64,000 nt of DNA, taken from assembly GCA_019634625.1 (NCBI GenBank), contig JAHCBA010000019.1:60009-124008 (forward strand), written 5' to 3'. Below the pieces are notes generated by a model. That model did no database searches. It was not told the DNA's origin and was given only the letters and a program-made list of their open reading frames with translations. The DNA comes from Verrucomicrobiia bacterium (GTDB lineage Bacteria; Verrucomicrobiota; Verrucomicrobiia; Limisphaerales; CAIMTB01). Below, piece by piece: positions 8,601-17,913 of the stretch. Position numbers and translations under genes: made by a program. The number at the start of each line of letters is the position of its first letter. Positions within the stretch are counted from its first letter, which is position 1.

Positions 8601-10331
8601 GTCGAGTTCGTGGAGGGCGAGACGGGGATTGAGGGATTGAGCGGCAAGGGTGATGGAATCGAGGCGCAGGGGCGCGCTGCCCTGGTTGACAAGCTGGAAG
8701 ACCTTTCCCACCGGGGGTCCGCCGGCGCGGGCGGTGCCGATGCGGGTGAACCGGGTGGAACCGGCCTCGACACTGGGAATCAGGCTGGGGATGGCCGGGG
8801 CGTAGGGCGCCAGGATGGCGTCATGGACGGCGAGTCCGGAGCCTGACCCGGAGCCTGACCCGGAGCCGGCATCGGAGGCGTTGGCGGAGGTGGCGGAGGT
8901 CGGGCCGGCAGGACGAAGGGCTCTTCGGGAAGCGGGCGGGGGTTCCGTCAGGACACGGGCTTCCGGGGCGGCCGACGCGGCGGTGGACGCGGCGGTGGAG
9001 AGCTGCGCTGCGGAGTGGATCGAGGCGACCGAGGCGAAGGCGGACGTCGGAAGCGGAGGCAGCCCGGCCGGTCCGGGAGGACGGACGGGCGCGGGATCCG
9101 GGGCGGGAAGCGGGGTGGGAACGAGGTTGGCCGGTGGCGTCGAGGCGGCTGCCAGGCCGAGGTGGTCCTCGAACCAGCGAAGGACTTCCGCGGTGTCGGC
9201 GGGGGCGCCGACGATCACCTGATTGCCAAGCACGAACTGGGGGATGCCCCCGCTTCCGGTGAGTTCGCGGTGGCTGGCCCGGACCTGGCGGGTGGATTCG
9301 AGGAGCTGATCGAAATCGGCCTGATGCCGGGTCAGGATGGCATCGAGTCGTTCGTGGCCAAGCCGGGCGACGAGGGCGGCGCGGACGGCGGATGCCTGGG
9401 CGGGGAGGCGTTCGAGCTGGAGATCGAGGGAAGTGACGTTCCAGACGGCGGGGTCGAGGTGCCAGGCGGCGAGCAGGAGATGGTGGATGGCGCGGGCGTT
9501 GGGCGTGGAGGCGGCGGGCAGATGCACGTAGGCGACACCGTCCAGGGCGGCCTGGGAGCGGGTTTCGTGAAGGAGAAGGGAGGCGCGACGGCAATGGGAG
9601 CAGGTGTAATCCGAGATGACGACGACCTGGTGCGAGGCCTCGGAGTGGCCAGTCCGGGGAAGGGCGGAGGGATCGAACGCGAAGCGCCCGCCCTGGAGAA
9701 GGAGCGTGTCGGGAGCGGTCGAAGCCGAGGTGCTGACGACGCGGACGGCGCTGCGCGCCTGGGGAGGGGTCGGGGCCGGGCCAAGGGCTTGAATGCCGGC
9801 CAGTCCGCCCAGGAGGACACAGGCCAACGCGAACGCCGGGGCCCGGGACCGAACGGCGGCGCGGAAGGGCGTTGGCGAGGATCGGGGAGCCGGTTGGCGC
9901 CGGGCAGGCAGGAGACACAGGGTTCCCAGGCAGGCCAGCACATGGATGGCGCAACACCACGGACAGAAGGCGTTGAGGTGAAAGATCTGCAGTGCGATGA
10001 ACCACGCGGCAGCGCCCGGGACGAGTCCTGCCAGGACCCGGGCAAGAAACCTCGCGCGGCCGGCCTGCGGGTGGGACAAGGCACGGCCGGCAAAGAGGGC
10101 GAGCGCGGCATAGGCCACGGCGCCCCAGAAGGCGACCGGCACCCCGAAGACCATCGACCACCGGCTGTTGAGGACGTCCCCGCACCCGGCGGTCTCGCAA
10201 CCGGGAATGGCGGAGCGGGTGACGGACTGAACGCCAAGCCAGCCGGAAAGGACCGCGGCAAGCGCCAGCAGGATCAAGGCAATGCGCCGCCAGCGCAGAG
10301 CGAGGCGTTGGGCGCGACGGAACGAGGACAT
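5682..10331 (-). CDS. VKOR-thioredoxin fusion with large secreted C-terminal region
   Basis: A 1549-residue fusion. Residues 10-140 are a vitamin K epoxide reductase domain: four membrane segments, C45 and C50 (CETAGC), GVPVAFWG, and the CPWC motif at 123-126. A further membrane segment (165-185) leads to a DsbA-like domain with CSHC at 244-247 and GIPQFVLGNQVIVG near 385. After a Pro/Ala linker comes a beta-sandwich-like region (VFQLVNQGSAPLRLDSITL), then calcium-loop repeats resembling dockerin (GDLNGDGRLSLDDI, DLDGDGHRDD) near 745-785. The last 750 or so residues match nothing I recognise and lack HExxH. VKOR domains pass electrons from thioredoxin-like partners to quinone, so an oxidative-folding role at the envelope is likely. 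ATG 10331 was preferred to TTG 10451. DNA below about 7240 is lower in GC. Confidence 0.85.
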   Translation of the reverse strand: MSSFRRAQRLALRWRRIALILLALAAVLSGWLGVQSVTRSAIPGCETAGCGDVLNSRWSMVFGVPVAFWGAVAYAALALFAGRALSHPQAGRARFLARVLAGLVPGAAAWFIALQIFHLNAFCPWCCAIHVLACLGTLCLLPARRQPAPRSSPTPFRAAVRSRAPAFALACVLLGGLAGIQALGPAPTPPQARSAVRVVSTSASTAPDTLLLQGGRFAFDPSALPRTGHSEASHQVVVISDYTCSHCRRASLLLHETRSQAALDGVAYVHLPAASTPNARAIHHLLLAAWHLDPAVWNVTSLDLQLERLPAQASAVRAALVARLGHERLDAILTRHQADFDQLLESTRQVRASHRELTGSGGIPQFVLGNQVIVGAPADTAEVLRWFEDHLGLAAASTPPANLVPTPLPAPDPAPVRPPGPAGLPPLPTSAFASVASIHSAAQLSTAASTAASAAPEARVLTEPPPASRRALRPAGPTSATSANASDAGSGSGSGSGSGLAVHDAILAPYAPAIPSLIPSVEAGSTRFTRIGTARAGGPPVGKVFQLVNQGSAPLRLDSITLAAQSLNPRLALHELDGPPRQTTPELARRAPPGPIPWQLPGRTLQPGASLHVLVSLTPPSLDELRRASHAIYRSHVPTDAPEPSNPAAQLARIETGLHASRLIQLYGALQRAALEIASDDPETPLYRLNLLGAFAPERPLACSADNNNWVPQGFSCANQPNGTLCGSPDEDGRHSRICNQGECVLMGDLNGDGRLSLDDIAAYLGDLDGDGHRDDTDAPRQPARPRNAWLRSGDFTCDGAFTGTPHLNGLNLLATLIAEYSDAEAYNSRVIEWCTGRDLILEQARQRLDPGAVNRHPNHGLGYAFRNGYIDFDAMKAATGPITATSPLIYKTPDLVCLDSIGKFDPETGAELPLSSTWELDERGLLSGRYLSTSVVSNFTNSLGIPPLFRMYSNDFRVHFLGEDYQEKLDQGLVPPLYLPPGLKLESTTPRREALLWASQVQMYYDITRYRNVFFNTHFAKALKLPAEAEKNVLFRQFRPDLVGLTRFAKPEIIMEETFAAASLLKPGVVLIEPQENRIYPSVRVRTSEGGFDLDDVYGIAFDTSAVAADYAGLMAYWIIRDKRGFPGETSTWATNEWKVNVLPAVNDGLSTWEAYRLTSSEQVLDSSSYIVSRWYNASGCKDGTISCRHALTINNPMIFQELTNNSTFFPFFDHAFEGSARRFNSLGGGDIASFFFAAVLRDLSQDLGLGDWYSSLIFWKVLDYIADQSSYSMADFLKHLTQAVRTLLPEGTEDRVRVALASRGLLSEGIDKIALSMPFATRDSSGQEMASTHPAIQTQELGSEGFQIGTYVGESDARFYAFHFLNHSRLGPCDSLEITNGSFQTNGSYLPLTEGQPFRKIFVGREMANITLLAPGHHFSWKLSTKRCPTNLDADYRMDVSVFGFRVTSAIKDGFGVEIRPVVEDQYVLSPVDPFGMRHFKIQSREMGATEFVDKGVVSLGTSREFSRNVYLIRLSEEEDGLLIPPFSIATDSLPRTIDCVSLLCDD

Positions 10332-10481
10332 GGAAGTGGGTGAAGGGAGGACGATGACCGTTGGGACCCGCGGTGCGGGGGCGATGGAAATAAGGGGAGC
10401 GGGCTCCCGAATCTGATGGGAAAATGCGGGAAGGGTACGGGGATCGGTCAAGACGAAAGGCGGACGAAAGGCGGACCGGAA

Positions 10482-11669
10482 TCACGGCAGCCAATGGCCG
10501 GCGGGTTGGAGGAGGAACTCCTCAAGGGGAATGCCCTGGCTGCCGACGATCAGCTTGCGTTGCGGCTCGAAGGCGCGGGCAAAGGCTTCCATCCCGGCCA
10601 GCGTATCCCGGCGCCGGCCGCTTTTCACTTCGATCGCCACCGCGGCGGGGCCCTGGCTTAATACGAAGTCCACCTCGTGGTTCCGTTCCCTCCAGTAGCT
10701 GACCTCGATGCCGGTCCCCGCCGCGCTGTTGCGCAGGTGGGCGCCCACCGCCGATTCCACCAGGCGCCCCCAGGTGTCGCCATCCTCCCTGGTCTGCGAC
10801 AGGGAACGCCCCGCCTGAGCGGTCATCAGAGCGGTGTTCAGAACCTGAAGCTTCGGACTCGACGCGCGCTGACGGACCTTGCCGGCGGCGTACTTGGGAA
10901 GTCCCGCCACCAGCCCGGCGCCTTCGAGGAGTTCGAGATAATGGGCCAGGGTCGTGGTGTTCCCCGCATCCTGCAGTTGTCCCACCATTTTCTGGTAGGC
11001 GAGCACCTGCCCGGAGTACTCGCACGCAAGATGGAACAGGCGGCGCAGAAGGGCGGGCTTGTCAACGCGGGTCAGCAGCAGAATGTCCCGGGCGACGGTG
11101 GTCTCAATCAGCGACTGGACGATGTACTCGCGCCACCGCCCGGGTTCCTCAATCAGGGGCGCCGCACCGGGGTATGCCCCATGGAATAGGTACTGCTCCA
11201 GGTTCCATCCGAAGGCCTCGCGCATCTCCCCATAGGACCAATGCGGGATGGCGATGACCTCGAACCGCCCGGCCAGACTCTCGGAGAGTCCGGTCTGGAG
11301 CAGGAGCGGCGACGAACCCAGAAGAACGACTTTGAGAGAGATTCCGGCCCGGGTGTCGGCGTCCCAGAGGAACTTTACGATGCTCGACCAATCCGACGCT
11401 TTCTGGACCTCGTCGATGATCAGGAGTGCGCCCGCGGGATGTTGACCAGCCTTCAGGCGGGCAAGATCCCACTGCTGCTCGATCCAGGTCCGATCGCGAA
11501 GGGTCGGTTCGTCGGCTGAGACATAGTGCGAAGGCAGCTTGCATTCGCCCATGGCCTGGCGGACGAGCGTGGTCTTGCCGACCTGCCGCGGTCCGGCAAG
11601 GACTTGGATAAACCGTCGCTTCTCGGAAAGGCGCTTGAGCAGCCGGTCCAACAGCACGCGTCGTTTCAT
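10482..11669 (-). CDS. AAA ATPase with DUF4143-type C-terminal domain
   Basis: A 395-residue protein of the AAA_14/DUF4143 family. Walker A is AGPRQVGKTT near residue 25, Walker B is ALLIIDEVQKA near 83-93, and sensor-like VVLLGSSPLLL follows. The C-terminal half has the DUF4143 pattern, ending with the nuclease-like strand core YWRERNHEVDFVL...VAIEVKSG (D...E-x-K). Such genes are common, solitary and often horizontally spread; their function is not established. It starts with ATG at 11669 and stands alone, next to an interspersed repeat. Confidence 0.88.
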   Translation of the reverse strand: MKRRVLLDRLLKRLSEKRRFIQVLAGPRQVGKTTLVRQAMGECKLPSHYVSADEPTLRDRTWIEQQWDLARLKAGQHPAGALLIIDEVQKASDWSSIVKFLWDADTRAGISLKVVLLGSSPLLLQTGLSESLAGRFEVIAIPHWSYGEMREAFGWNLEQYLFHGAYPGAAPLIEEPGRWREYIVQSLIETTVARDILLLTRVDKPALLRRLFHLACEYSGQVLAYQKMVGQLQDAGNTTTLAHYLELLEGAGLVAGLPKYAAGKVRQRASSPKLQVLNTALMTAQAGRSLSQTREDGDTWGRLVESAVGAHLRNSAAGTGIEVSYWRERNHEVDFVLSQGPAAVAIEVKSGRRRDTLAGMEAFARAFEPQRKLIVGSQGIPLEEFLLQPAGHWLP

Positions 11670-11746
11670 ACAATTAACTCAATACGATGAGTAATATTGC
11701 GCAGCACCGAACGCAAGATGGAATCCCACCTGGACATCGGGATCCG

Positions 11747-11905
11747 TGCATCCCGGAGTTGTGGGGAGAGGCGCGAACTTCGCGAAGCGTCGCCTCGGAG
11801 GGCCGGGTTCCACGAGGCCGCAAGGGTGTGGAGCGTTGGGGTGACGACTCGCGGAACTCGTCCCTCCGATTCGCTGCCTTCTCGCCCACAACTCCGGGAT
11901 ACACC
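11747..11905. repeat. 159-bp interspersed element with terminal inverted repeats, copy 1
   Basis: It is bounded by tgcatcccggagttgtgggg and the matching cccacaactccgggat. It is the reverse complement of copy 3 (54912-55070) with scattered differences; a 3'-truncated copy 2 lies at 43535-43631. Frames across it encode only shadow peptides. It resembles a MITE or REP-type element. Confidence 0.85.
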
Positions 11906-11977
11906 GAGGTGGCAAAAACCCTCCAACTTCTGATTTGCGTCAAGGCACTCCACCTCGACAATCGCCTCACTCGGCGC

Positions 11978-13315
11978 ATGCATCATTTCGTGGCACCACG
12001 CCTCCCACACCCAGTCTGTCGCATCCCCCTCGCTGCCGGCATCCTCCTCTGCCTGCTCGCCCTGCCACCGGATTCCCCGGCCCAGGGCATCCCCGATTAC
12101 GAGCTTCCCCCCATCCATTACAGCACCGCCACCCCCTCCGATCGCCTGGCCCGCCTCGATGAGGCGTGGTCCGCCAACCGCCCACGCGGCACCGAGGCCG
12201 ACCTGCTCCGATGGCTCCTGGCCGAACTCGATGTCCCCGTGGAATCCCAGGTCCTCGTCTTCTCCCGCACCAGCCTCCAACGCGACCTCATCCACCCCCG
12301 TCAACCCCGCGCCATCTACTTCTCCGACGACCTCTACATCGGCTGGGTACCCGGCGGCCTCATCGAGGCCACCATCACCGACCCCAACCTCGGCATGGTG
12401 TTCTATCGCCTCGAAGCCCGTCGCCCGGACCGCCCCCTGCAGTTCGTCCGCGACGCCGACTGCCTCTCCTGCCACGGCGGTTCCATGACCCGTCACTGGC
12501 CCGGCCTGATGATCCGCTCCGTCTTCCCAGACTTCCGCGGCGAACCCATCACCTCCGCCGGCAGCGTCCTGGTCGGACACGACACCCCCTTCGAAAGACG
12601 CTGGGGCGGCTGGTACGTCACCGGTCAGCACGGCGAATCCCGGCATCTCGGCAATCTCTTCGCCACACCCGTCCCCGGGGGCGCCGATGTGGACACCGAG
12701 GCCGGTGCCAACCTCTCCCGCCTCGACCCCTTCTTCGCCACCGCCCGCTATCCGCGCCCGGACAGCGACATCGTCGCCCTCATGGTCCTCGAACACCAGG
12801 TGGTCATGCACAACCGCGTCTCCGAAGGCGCCCTCCGCGTCCGCCGCTGGAGCCATTACCAGCGCCAGCTGCAGCTCGAACTGGGCGAACCCGTCAGCGA
12901 TGTCCCGGTCGGCACCGCCCTCCGCGTCGTCCAGGGCGAAACCGAACGCATCGTGGACGCCCTCCTCTACCACGGCGAAATCCGGCTCCCTGAAGGCGGC
13001 ATCCGCGGCGCCGGCGATTTCGAACGCGCCTTCGCCGCCTCCCGCCGTCCGGACACCCAGGGACGCAGCCTCCGCGACTTCGACCTTCAAACCCGACTTT
13101 TCCGCTGGCGCTGCAGCTACCTGATCCATTCCGAGGCCTTTGCCGCCCTGCCCCGTGAACTCAAGACCAGCGTCCTCCGACGCCTCGACGCGATTCTCTC
13201 CGCCGAATCCCCTCCCGAGCGTTACGCCTACCTCGCCGACGACGAACGCCGCGTCATCCGCCAGATCCTTCTCGAAACCCACCCCGACTTCGCCGCCGCC
13301 CTCCGCGGTCCCTGA
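11978..13315 (+). CDS. Secreted protein with a single CxxCH heme-binding motif
   Basis: A 445-residue protein with a signal peptide (RIPLAAGILLCLLALPPDSPAQG). One c-type heme motif, ADCLSCHGGS, lies near residue 165, followed by MTRHWPGLMIRSVFPD. The remainder (for example GWYVTGQHGESRHLGNLF, FARYPRPDSDIVALMVLEHQ-like stretches) is an uncharacterised conserved-looking fold, far larger than a cytochrome c domain. ATG 11978 was chosen because the upstream frame runs through the repeat element. It is probably periplasmic and may carry one covalent heme; I do not know its role. No cytochrome partner is adjacent. Confidence 0.75.
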   Translation: MHHFVAPRLPHPVCRIPLAAGILLCLLALPPDSPAQGIPDYELPPIHYSTATPSDRLARLDEAWSANRPRGTEADLLRWLLAELDVPVESQVLVFSRTSLQRDLIHPRQPRAIYFSDDLYIGWVPGGLIEATITDPNLGMVFYRLEARRPDRPLQFVRDADCLSCHGGSMTRHWPGLMIRSVFPDFRGEPITSAGSVLVGHDTPFERRWGGWYVTGQHGESRHLGNLFATPVPGGADVDTEAGANLSRLDPFFATARYPRPDSDIVALMVLEHQVVMHNRVSEGALRVRRWSHYQRQLQLELGEPVSDVPVGTALRVVQGETERIVDALLYHGEIRLPEGGIRGAGDFERAFAASRRPDTQGRSLRDFDLQTRLFRWRCSYLIHSEAFAALPRELKTSVLRRLDAILSAESPPERYAYLADDERRVIRQILLETHPDFAAALRGP

Positions 13316-13415
13316 ATGGGAGGCACGGGTCTCCTCTCCGCGCGGAGAACCCTTCCGCGGGCCGGGCATGACAGCGTCGCGCCTCCCGCGAATTCGCCCG
13401 CCCCGGCCGACGCCC

Positions 13416-13447
13416 AAAGAAAAAGGGGCTGGCTCAGTGCCAGCCCC
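13416..13447 (-). terminator. Rho-independent terminator of the groES-groEL unit
   Basis: Read on the minus strand: a perfect 9-bp stem GGGGCTGGC / GCCAGCCCC with a 5-base loop, directly followed by CCTTTTTCTTT. It lies about 40 bp after the groEL stop. Confidence 0.92.
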
Positions 13448-13488
13448 TCGTGTGCATGGGATCGTGTCTGCGGGTTCCTGCCGCCCGA

Positions 13489-15123
13489 TCAGTAATCCAT
13501 TCCGCCGCCGCCATGGTGCGGATCGGCAGCCGGCTTCTTTTCCTTCTCCGGAATCTCGGTGATGAGCGCCTCGGTCGTCAGCATGAGCGCCGCAATCGAT
13601 GCCGCATTCTGCAGCGCGGTGCGGGTCACCTTCTTCGGATCCACCACGCCGGCCTTCACCAGGTCTTCGTAGTCGCCGGTCGCGACATTGTATCCGTCGC
13701 TGCCCTTGCGGCGACGCACTTCCTGGACCACCAGGGAGCCGTCCACGCCGGCGTTGCTCGCCAGCGCCCGCAGGGGGAACTCGATCGCCTTCTTCACCAG
13801 CTCGACCCCGATCTTCTCGTCGTCGTTCGCTCCTTCGACGGAGTCGATCGCCGCCATGCAGCGGATCAGAGCCACGCCGCCGCCGGGAACGATGCCCTCT
13901 TCGACGGCCGCGCGGGTCGCGTGCAGGGCGTCCTCGACACGGGCCTTCTTCTCCTTCATCTCGGTCTCCGTCGCGGCACCCACGTTGATCACCGCCACGC
14001 CGCCCGCCAGCTTGGCCAGGCGTTCCTGGAGCTTCTCGCGATCGTAGTCGCTCGTGGTCTCCTCGATCTGCCGGCGGATCTGGTTCACGCGGCCCTGGAT
14101 CTCGGAGCTCTTGCCACCGCCCTCGACGATGGTGGTGTTTTCCTTCTCGACCACCACGCTCTTGGCCCGGCCCAGGTCATCCAACTGGAGGTTCTCCAGT
14201 TTGATCCCGAGATCTTCGGTGATGCACCGGCCGCCCGTGAGGATCGCGATGTCTTCGAGCATCGCCTTGCGTCGGTCCCCAAAGCCGGGGGCCTTCACCG
14301 CGCACACATTCAGCACGCCGCGCAGCTTGTTCACCACCAGGGTCGCCAGCGCCTCACCCTCGACCTCCTCGGAGATCACCAAGAGCGGCTTGCCCACCTT
14401 GGCCACCCGCTCGAGGATCGGCAGCAGATCCTTCAACGAGCTGATCTTCTTCTCGTAGATCAGGATGTAGGCGTCCTCGAGCTTCGTCTCCATCGTCTCC
14501 GCGTTGGTCACGAAGTACGGGGAAAGGTAACCCTTGTCGAACTGCATCCCCTCCACCACGTCGAGCGTGGTGTCGATGGACTTCGCCTCTTCCACGGTGA
14601 TCGTTCCGTCCTTGCCCACCTTGTCCATCGCCTCGGCAATGATGTTGCCGATCGTGGTGTCCCAGTTGGCGGACACCGTGGCGACCTGCTTGATCTCCTC
14701 CTTGTCCTTCACCTTCTTGGAGATCTTGGCGAGCTGCTCGACCGCGGCGTCCACGGCCTTCTGAATGCCACGTTGAATGCCGATCGGATTCGCGCCGGAG
14801 GTCACGTGCTTCAGGCCCTCCCGGTAGATGGCCTCGGCCAGGACCGTCGCCGTCGTCGTGCCGTCCCCCGCCGCATCGCTCGTCTTGCTCGCGACTTCGC
14901 GCACCATCTGGGCGCCCATGTTCTCGTACGGATCGGACAATTCGATCTCCTTCGCCACCGTGACGCCGTCCTTGGTCACCGTGGGGGATCCGAACTTCTT
15001 GTCCAAAACCACATTCCTGCCCTTCGGACCGAGCGTCGCCGCCACGGCCTTCGAAAGCACGGTCACCCCGCGGAGCAGTGCCTGCCGCGCGGCTTCGTCG
15101 AACACAATTTGCTTGGCTGCCAT
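13489..15123 (-). CDS. groL: Chaperonin GroEL (Hsp60)
   Basis: A 544-residue chaperonin subunit that folds proteins in the cytoplasmic GroEL/GroES cage. It is full length from [20 protein letters not shown] to the typical Gly-Met tail GGGGMDY. The ATP site [11 protein letters not shown] and [10 protein letters not shown] are intact, as are the apical and intermediate domain sequences. It follows groES by 39 bp in the usual order and ends before a strong terminator. No CIRCE element was seen upstream. Confidence 0.98.
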   Translation of the reverse strand: MAAKQIVFDEAARQALLRGVTVLSKAVAATLGPKGRNVVLDKKFGSPTVTKDGVTVAKEIELSDPYENMGAQMVREVASKTSDAAGDGTTTATVLAEAIYREGLKHVTSGANPIGIQRGIQKAVDAAVEQLAKISKKVKDKEEIKQVATVSANWDTTIGNIIAEAMDKVGKDGTITVEEAKSIDTTLDVVEGMQFDKGYLSPYFVTNAETMETKLEDAYILIYEKKISSLKDLLPILERVAKVGKPLLVISEEVEGEALATLVVNKLRGVLNVCAVKAPGFGDRRKAMLEDIAILTGGRCITEDLGIKLENLQLDDLGRAKSVVVEKENTTIVEGGGKSSEIQGRVNQIRRQIEETTSDYDREKLQERLAKLAGGVAVINVGAATETEMKEKKARVEDALHATRAAVEEGIVPGGGVALIRCMAAIDSVEGANDDEKIGVELVKKAIEFPLRALASNAGVDGSLVVQEVRRRKGSDGYNVATGDYEDLVKAGVVDPKKVTRTALQNAASIAALMLTTEALITEIPEKEKKPAADPHHGGGGMDY

Positions 15124-15162
15124 ATGTCTGATTCTTCCTTGGTTGTGTAAGTTTTCGCAGGT

Positions 15163-15456
15163 CTATTCGAGGATCGCCAGAATGTCGTCGGCACCCAGGA
15201 TCTTGTATTCCTTGCCGTCCAGCTTGATCTCCGTGCCCCCGTACTTGCTGATCAGGACCCGGTCGTTGACCTTCACCTCAAACGGGACCTTCTTGCCGTT
15301 GTCGTCCACCTTGCCCGTTCCCAGGGCCCGGACCACCGCTTCCATCGGCTTCTCCTTCGCGGAATCGGGGATGATGATCCCGCCCTTCTTCACTTCCTTT
15401 TCCTCGACGGGCTCGACAAGAACCCGGTCCCCCAGAGGTTTGACATTCAGTGCCAT
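15163..15456 (-). CDS. groS: Co-chaperonin GroES (Hsp10)
   Basis: A 97-residue co-chaperonin that caps the GroEL ring. It shows the family pattern: [20 protein letters not shown], the mobile loop [23 protein letters not shown] and the end [18 protein letters not shown]...DDILAILE. It starts with ATG at 15456, 136 bp after dnaK, and precedes groEL. The dnaK-groES-groEL order suggests co-regulation, although the gap leaves room for a separate promoter. Confidence 0.98.
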   Translation of the reverse strand: MALNVKPLGDRVLVEPVEEKEVKKGGIIIPDSAKEKPMEAVVRALGTGKVDDNGKKVPFEVKVNDRVLISKYGGTEIKLDGKEYKILGADDILAILE

Positions 15457-15592
15457 AGTTACTTTGCCTTCGGTTGTTACGATCGCTGCGTTTTGCTCTC
15501 AATCGTCCCCGCCCGCACACACGGGATGGGGATCCTTGAAATCCATTCCGGGAACAGATCCGCCTCACGGCCGATCCCTGTCCCGGCCCCGC

Positions 15593-17566
15593 TTACTTCT
15601 TCTTCTCGTCCACGATCTCGGCGTCGATGATCGTCCCTTCCTCCTTGCCCCCTTTGGCCTGCGCCTCAGAACCCCCGGAATCGCCGGACCCCGCGTTTCC
15701 TCCCGGCTGCCCTGCTCCGCCATCCATTCCCCCCATTCCGGCGCCCGCCGCAGCCCCCGCGGCCTTGTACAACTCCTCCGAGGCCGCCTGCCACGCCTGG
15801 TTCAACGCCTCGCTGGCCGCCTTGATCGCCGCCGCGTCCCCGTCCTTCAATGCGCTCTGAACCGCCTTCACCGCCCCCTCGATCGCCGCCTTCTTGTCCG
15901 CGCCGAGCTTCGCGCCCGCCTCCTTCAACATCTTCTCGGACCGGTACACCGCGTTGTCCGCCTCGTTCCGTGCCTCCACAATGTCCCGCTGGCGCCGATC
16001 CTCCTCGGCGTGTGACTCCGCGTCCCGGCGCATCCGCTCCACCTCGTCCTTCGACAGACCGCTGGACGCCGTGATGGTGATCTTCTGTTCCTTGCCGGTC
16101 CCAAGATCCTTCGCGCTGACATGCAGGATCCCGTTGGCGTCAATGTCGAACGTCACCTCAATCTGCGGCACCCCGCGCGGCGCCGGCGGAATGTCCGTGA
16201 GTTGAAACTTCCCGATCGTCTTGTTGTCCCGCGCAAACTGGCGTTCCCCCTGCAGGACGTGGATCTCCACCCCCGGCTGACTGTCACTCGCCGTCGAGAA
16301 GATTTCCGACTTCCGCGTCGGAACCGTCGTGTTTCGCTCGATCAACCGCGTGAACACACCCCCGAGCGTCTCGATTCCCAGCGAGAGCGGTGTCACATCC
16401 AGCAGCAACACATCCTTGACGTCGCCCTTGAGCACTCCTCCCTGGATCGCCGCCCCAATCGCCACCACCTCGTCCGGATTCACCCCCTGGTGCGGCTGCT
16501 TGTTCGCCAAACTCCGTGCAGTCTCCACCACCCGGGGCATCCGCGTCATCCCTCCCACCAAAACCAACTCATCGATCTTGTCGCTGGTGATGCCCGCATC
16601 CTTCAGGCAATTCCGCACAGGCGCGATGGTCCGCTCGAAAAGATCGTCGCACAGCTGCTCCAGCCGGGCCCGGGTCAGCGCCTTCTGAATGTGCTTCGGA
16701 CCGCTGGCGTCGGCCGTGATGAAAGGGAGATTGATGTCGTACTGCTGGGACGAGCTCAGCGCGATCTTCGCCTTCTCGGCCTCCTCCTTGATGCGCTGCA
16801 GCGCATCCGGCTGACGCCGCAGATCCATCCCCGTGTCCTGCCGGAACTCGTCCAGAATCCAGTCGATCAGCCGGTTGTCCCAGTCGTCCCCCCCAAGATG
16901 CGTGTCTCCATTCGTTGCCTTGACCTCGAAGACTCCCTCACCGATCTCTAGGGCCGAAATATCGAAGGTCCCGCCGCCAAGATCATACACGGCGATCAGT
17001 TCATCCTTCTTCTTGTCCAACCCGTAGGCCAGAGACGCAGCCGTCGGTTCATTGATGATGCGAAGCACCTCCAGGCCCGCGATCCGTCCCGCATCCTTCG
17101 TTGCCTGTCGCTGCGAATCATTGAAGTAAGCGGGAACCGTGATCACGGCCTGTGTGATCGTCTCGCCCAGCCGCATCTCGGCGTCCGCCTTCAGCTTGGC
17201 CAGGATCATCGCCGAGATCTCCGGGGGACTGAACCGCTTCGTCTCCCCGTTCATCTCCACCTCGACGTGGGCATCCCCGTTCGAAGCCTCCACCACCCGG
17301 TACGGCACCCGTTTGATCTCCTCCTGCACCTCGGAGAACTTCCGCCCCATGAACCGCTTGATCGAGTAAACCGTGTTGCGCGGGTTGGTCACCGCCTGAC
17401 GCTTGGCAGCCTCCCCCACGATCCGCTCCCCCGTCTTCGTGAAAGCCACCACCGACGGCGTCGTCCGGCGACCCTCGGAGTTCTCCAGCACGATGGGTTC
17501 TCCCGCCTCCATCACCGCCATGCAGGAATTCGTCGTTCCCAAATCGATGCCTAAGACTTTCGCCAT
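15593..17566 (-). CDS. dnaK: Molecular chaperone DnaK (Hsp70)
   Basis: A 657-residue Hsp70, ATP-dependent chaperone of the cytoplasm. The ATPase domain begins [18 protein letters not shown] and carries [13 protein letters not shown] and the LVGGMTRMP loop; the substrate domain has [16 protein letters not shown]. The tail is Gly-rich ([18 protein letters not shown]) with a charged end EIVDEKKK, somewhat unlike the classical EEVD-type end. ATG 17566 matches the family N-terminus, with AGGAA about 10 bases upstream; an ATG two codons earlier is possible. GrpE and DnaJ are not in the window. Confidence 0.98.
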   Translation of the reverse strand: MAKVLGIDLGTTNSCMAVMEAGEPIVLENSEGRRTTPSVVAFTKTGERIVGEAAKRQAVTNPRNTVYSIKRFMGRKFSEVQEEIKRVPYRVVEASNGDAHVEVEMNGETKRFSPPEISAMILAKLKADAEMRLGETITQAVITVPAYFNDSQRQATKDAGRIAGLEVLRIINEPTAASLAYGLDKKKDELIAVYDLGGGTFDISALEIGEGVFEVKATNGDTHLGGDDWDNRLIDWILDEFRQDTGMDLRRQPDALQRIKEEAEKAKIALSSSQQYDINLPFITADASGPKHIQKALTRARLEQLCDDLFERTIAPVRNCLKDAGITSDKIDELVLVGGMTRMPRVVETARSLANKQPHQGVNPDEVVAIGAAIQGGVLKGDVKDVLLLDVTPLSLGIETLGGVFTRLIERNTTVPTRKSEIFSTASDSQPGVEIHVLQGERQFARDNKTIGKFQLTDIPPAPRGVPQIEVTFDIDANGILHVSAKDLGTGKEQKITITASSGLSKDEVERMRRDAESHAEEDRRQRDIVEARNEADNAVYRSEKMLKEAGAKLGADKKAAIEGAVKAVQSALKDGDAAAIKAASEALNQAWQAASEELYKAAGAAAGAGMGGMDGGAGQPGGNAGSGDSGGSEAQAKGGKEEGTIIDAEIVDEKKK

Positions 17567-17913
17567 ACCCATTCCTGGCAAGCGCACGCCATGCCAGACC
17601 CGCTGAAAATTCCCAACTCGCTTCAAATAAACACTTTGCAATTCAACCACAGCATCCAACCACCCTTCGCCCACGCTCTGGTGAGCCACTTTGGCGCACT
17701 GTGAGACACATTGCCCCGCCCACCGCCCACGCATGGGCTCCCATCCAGAAGTTACTCTCCCGGACGGTCGGAAGGAGTCCCTCAGGCCATCGTTCCGCCC
17801 AATCTGTTTCGTTATCGCCCCGCAGAACCCCAGGCTGGGACCGGAAAAGGTTTTGACCTCAACAGATTGTGGCCGTACACCCGGCGCCAGCCATTCGTCG
17901 TGGATCGCCCCGC
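17567..17913. promoter_or_regulatory. Divergent intergenic region between dnaK and tolQ
   Basis: These 347 bp must hold the dnaK promoter (minus) and the tol operon promoter (plus). An AT-rich patch at 17624-17650 is the likeliest dnaK promoter zone, but no confident -35/-10 pair and no CIRCE element are visible. The 10-mer ttggcgcact at 17691-17700 also occurs upstream of the hsp20 pair near 26831. Confidence 0.4.

Noticed and set aside
11674..13417. Minus-strand frame of 583 codons across the repeat and the CxxCH protein
   Set aside because: It spans a non-coding repeat and the antisense of a gene with signal peptide and heme motif; no recognisable fold.
15457..15592. CIRCE/HrcA operator before groES
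   Set aside because: I looked for TTAGCACTC-N9-GAGTGCTAA and close variants upstream of groES and dnaK and found none.
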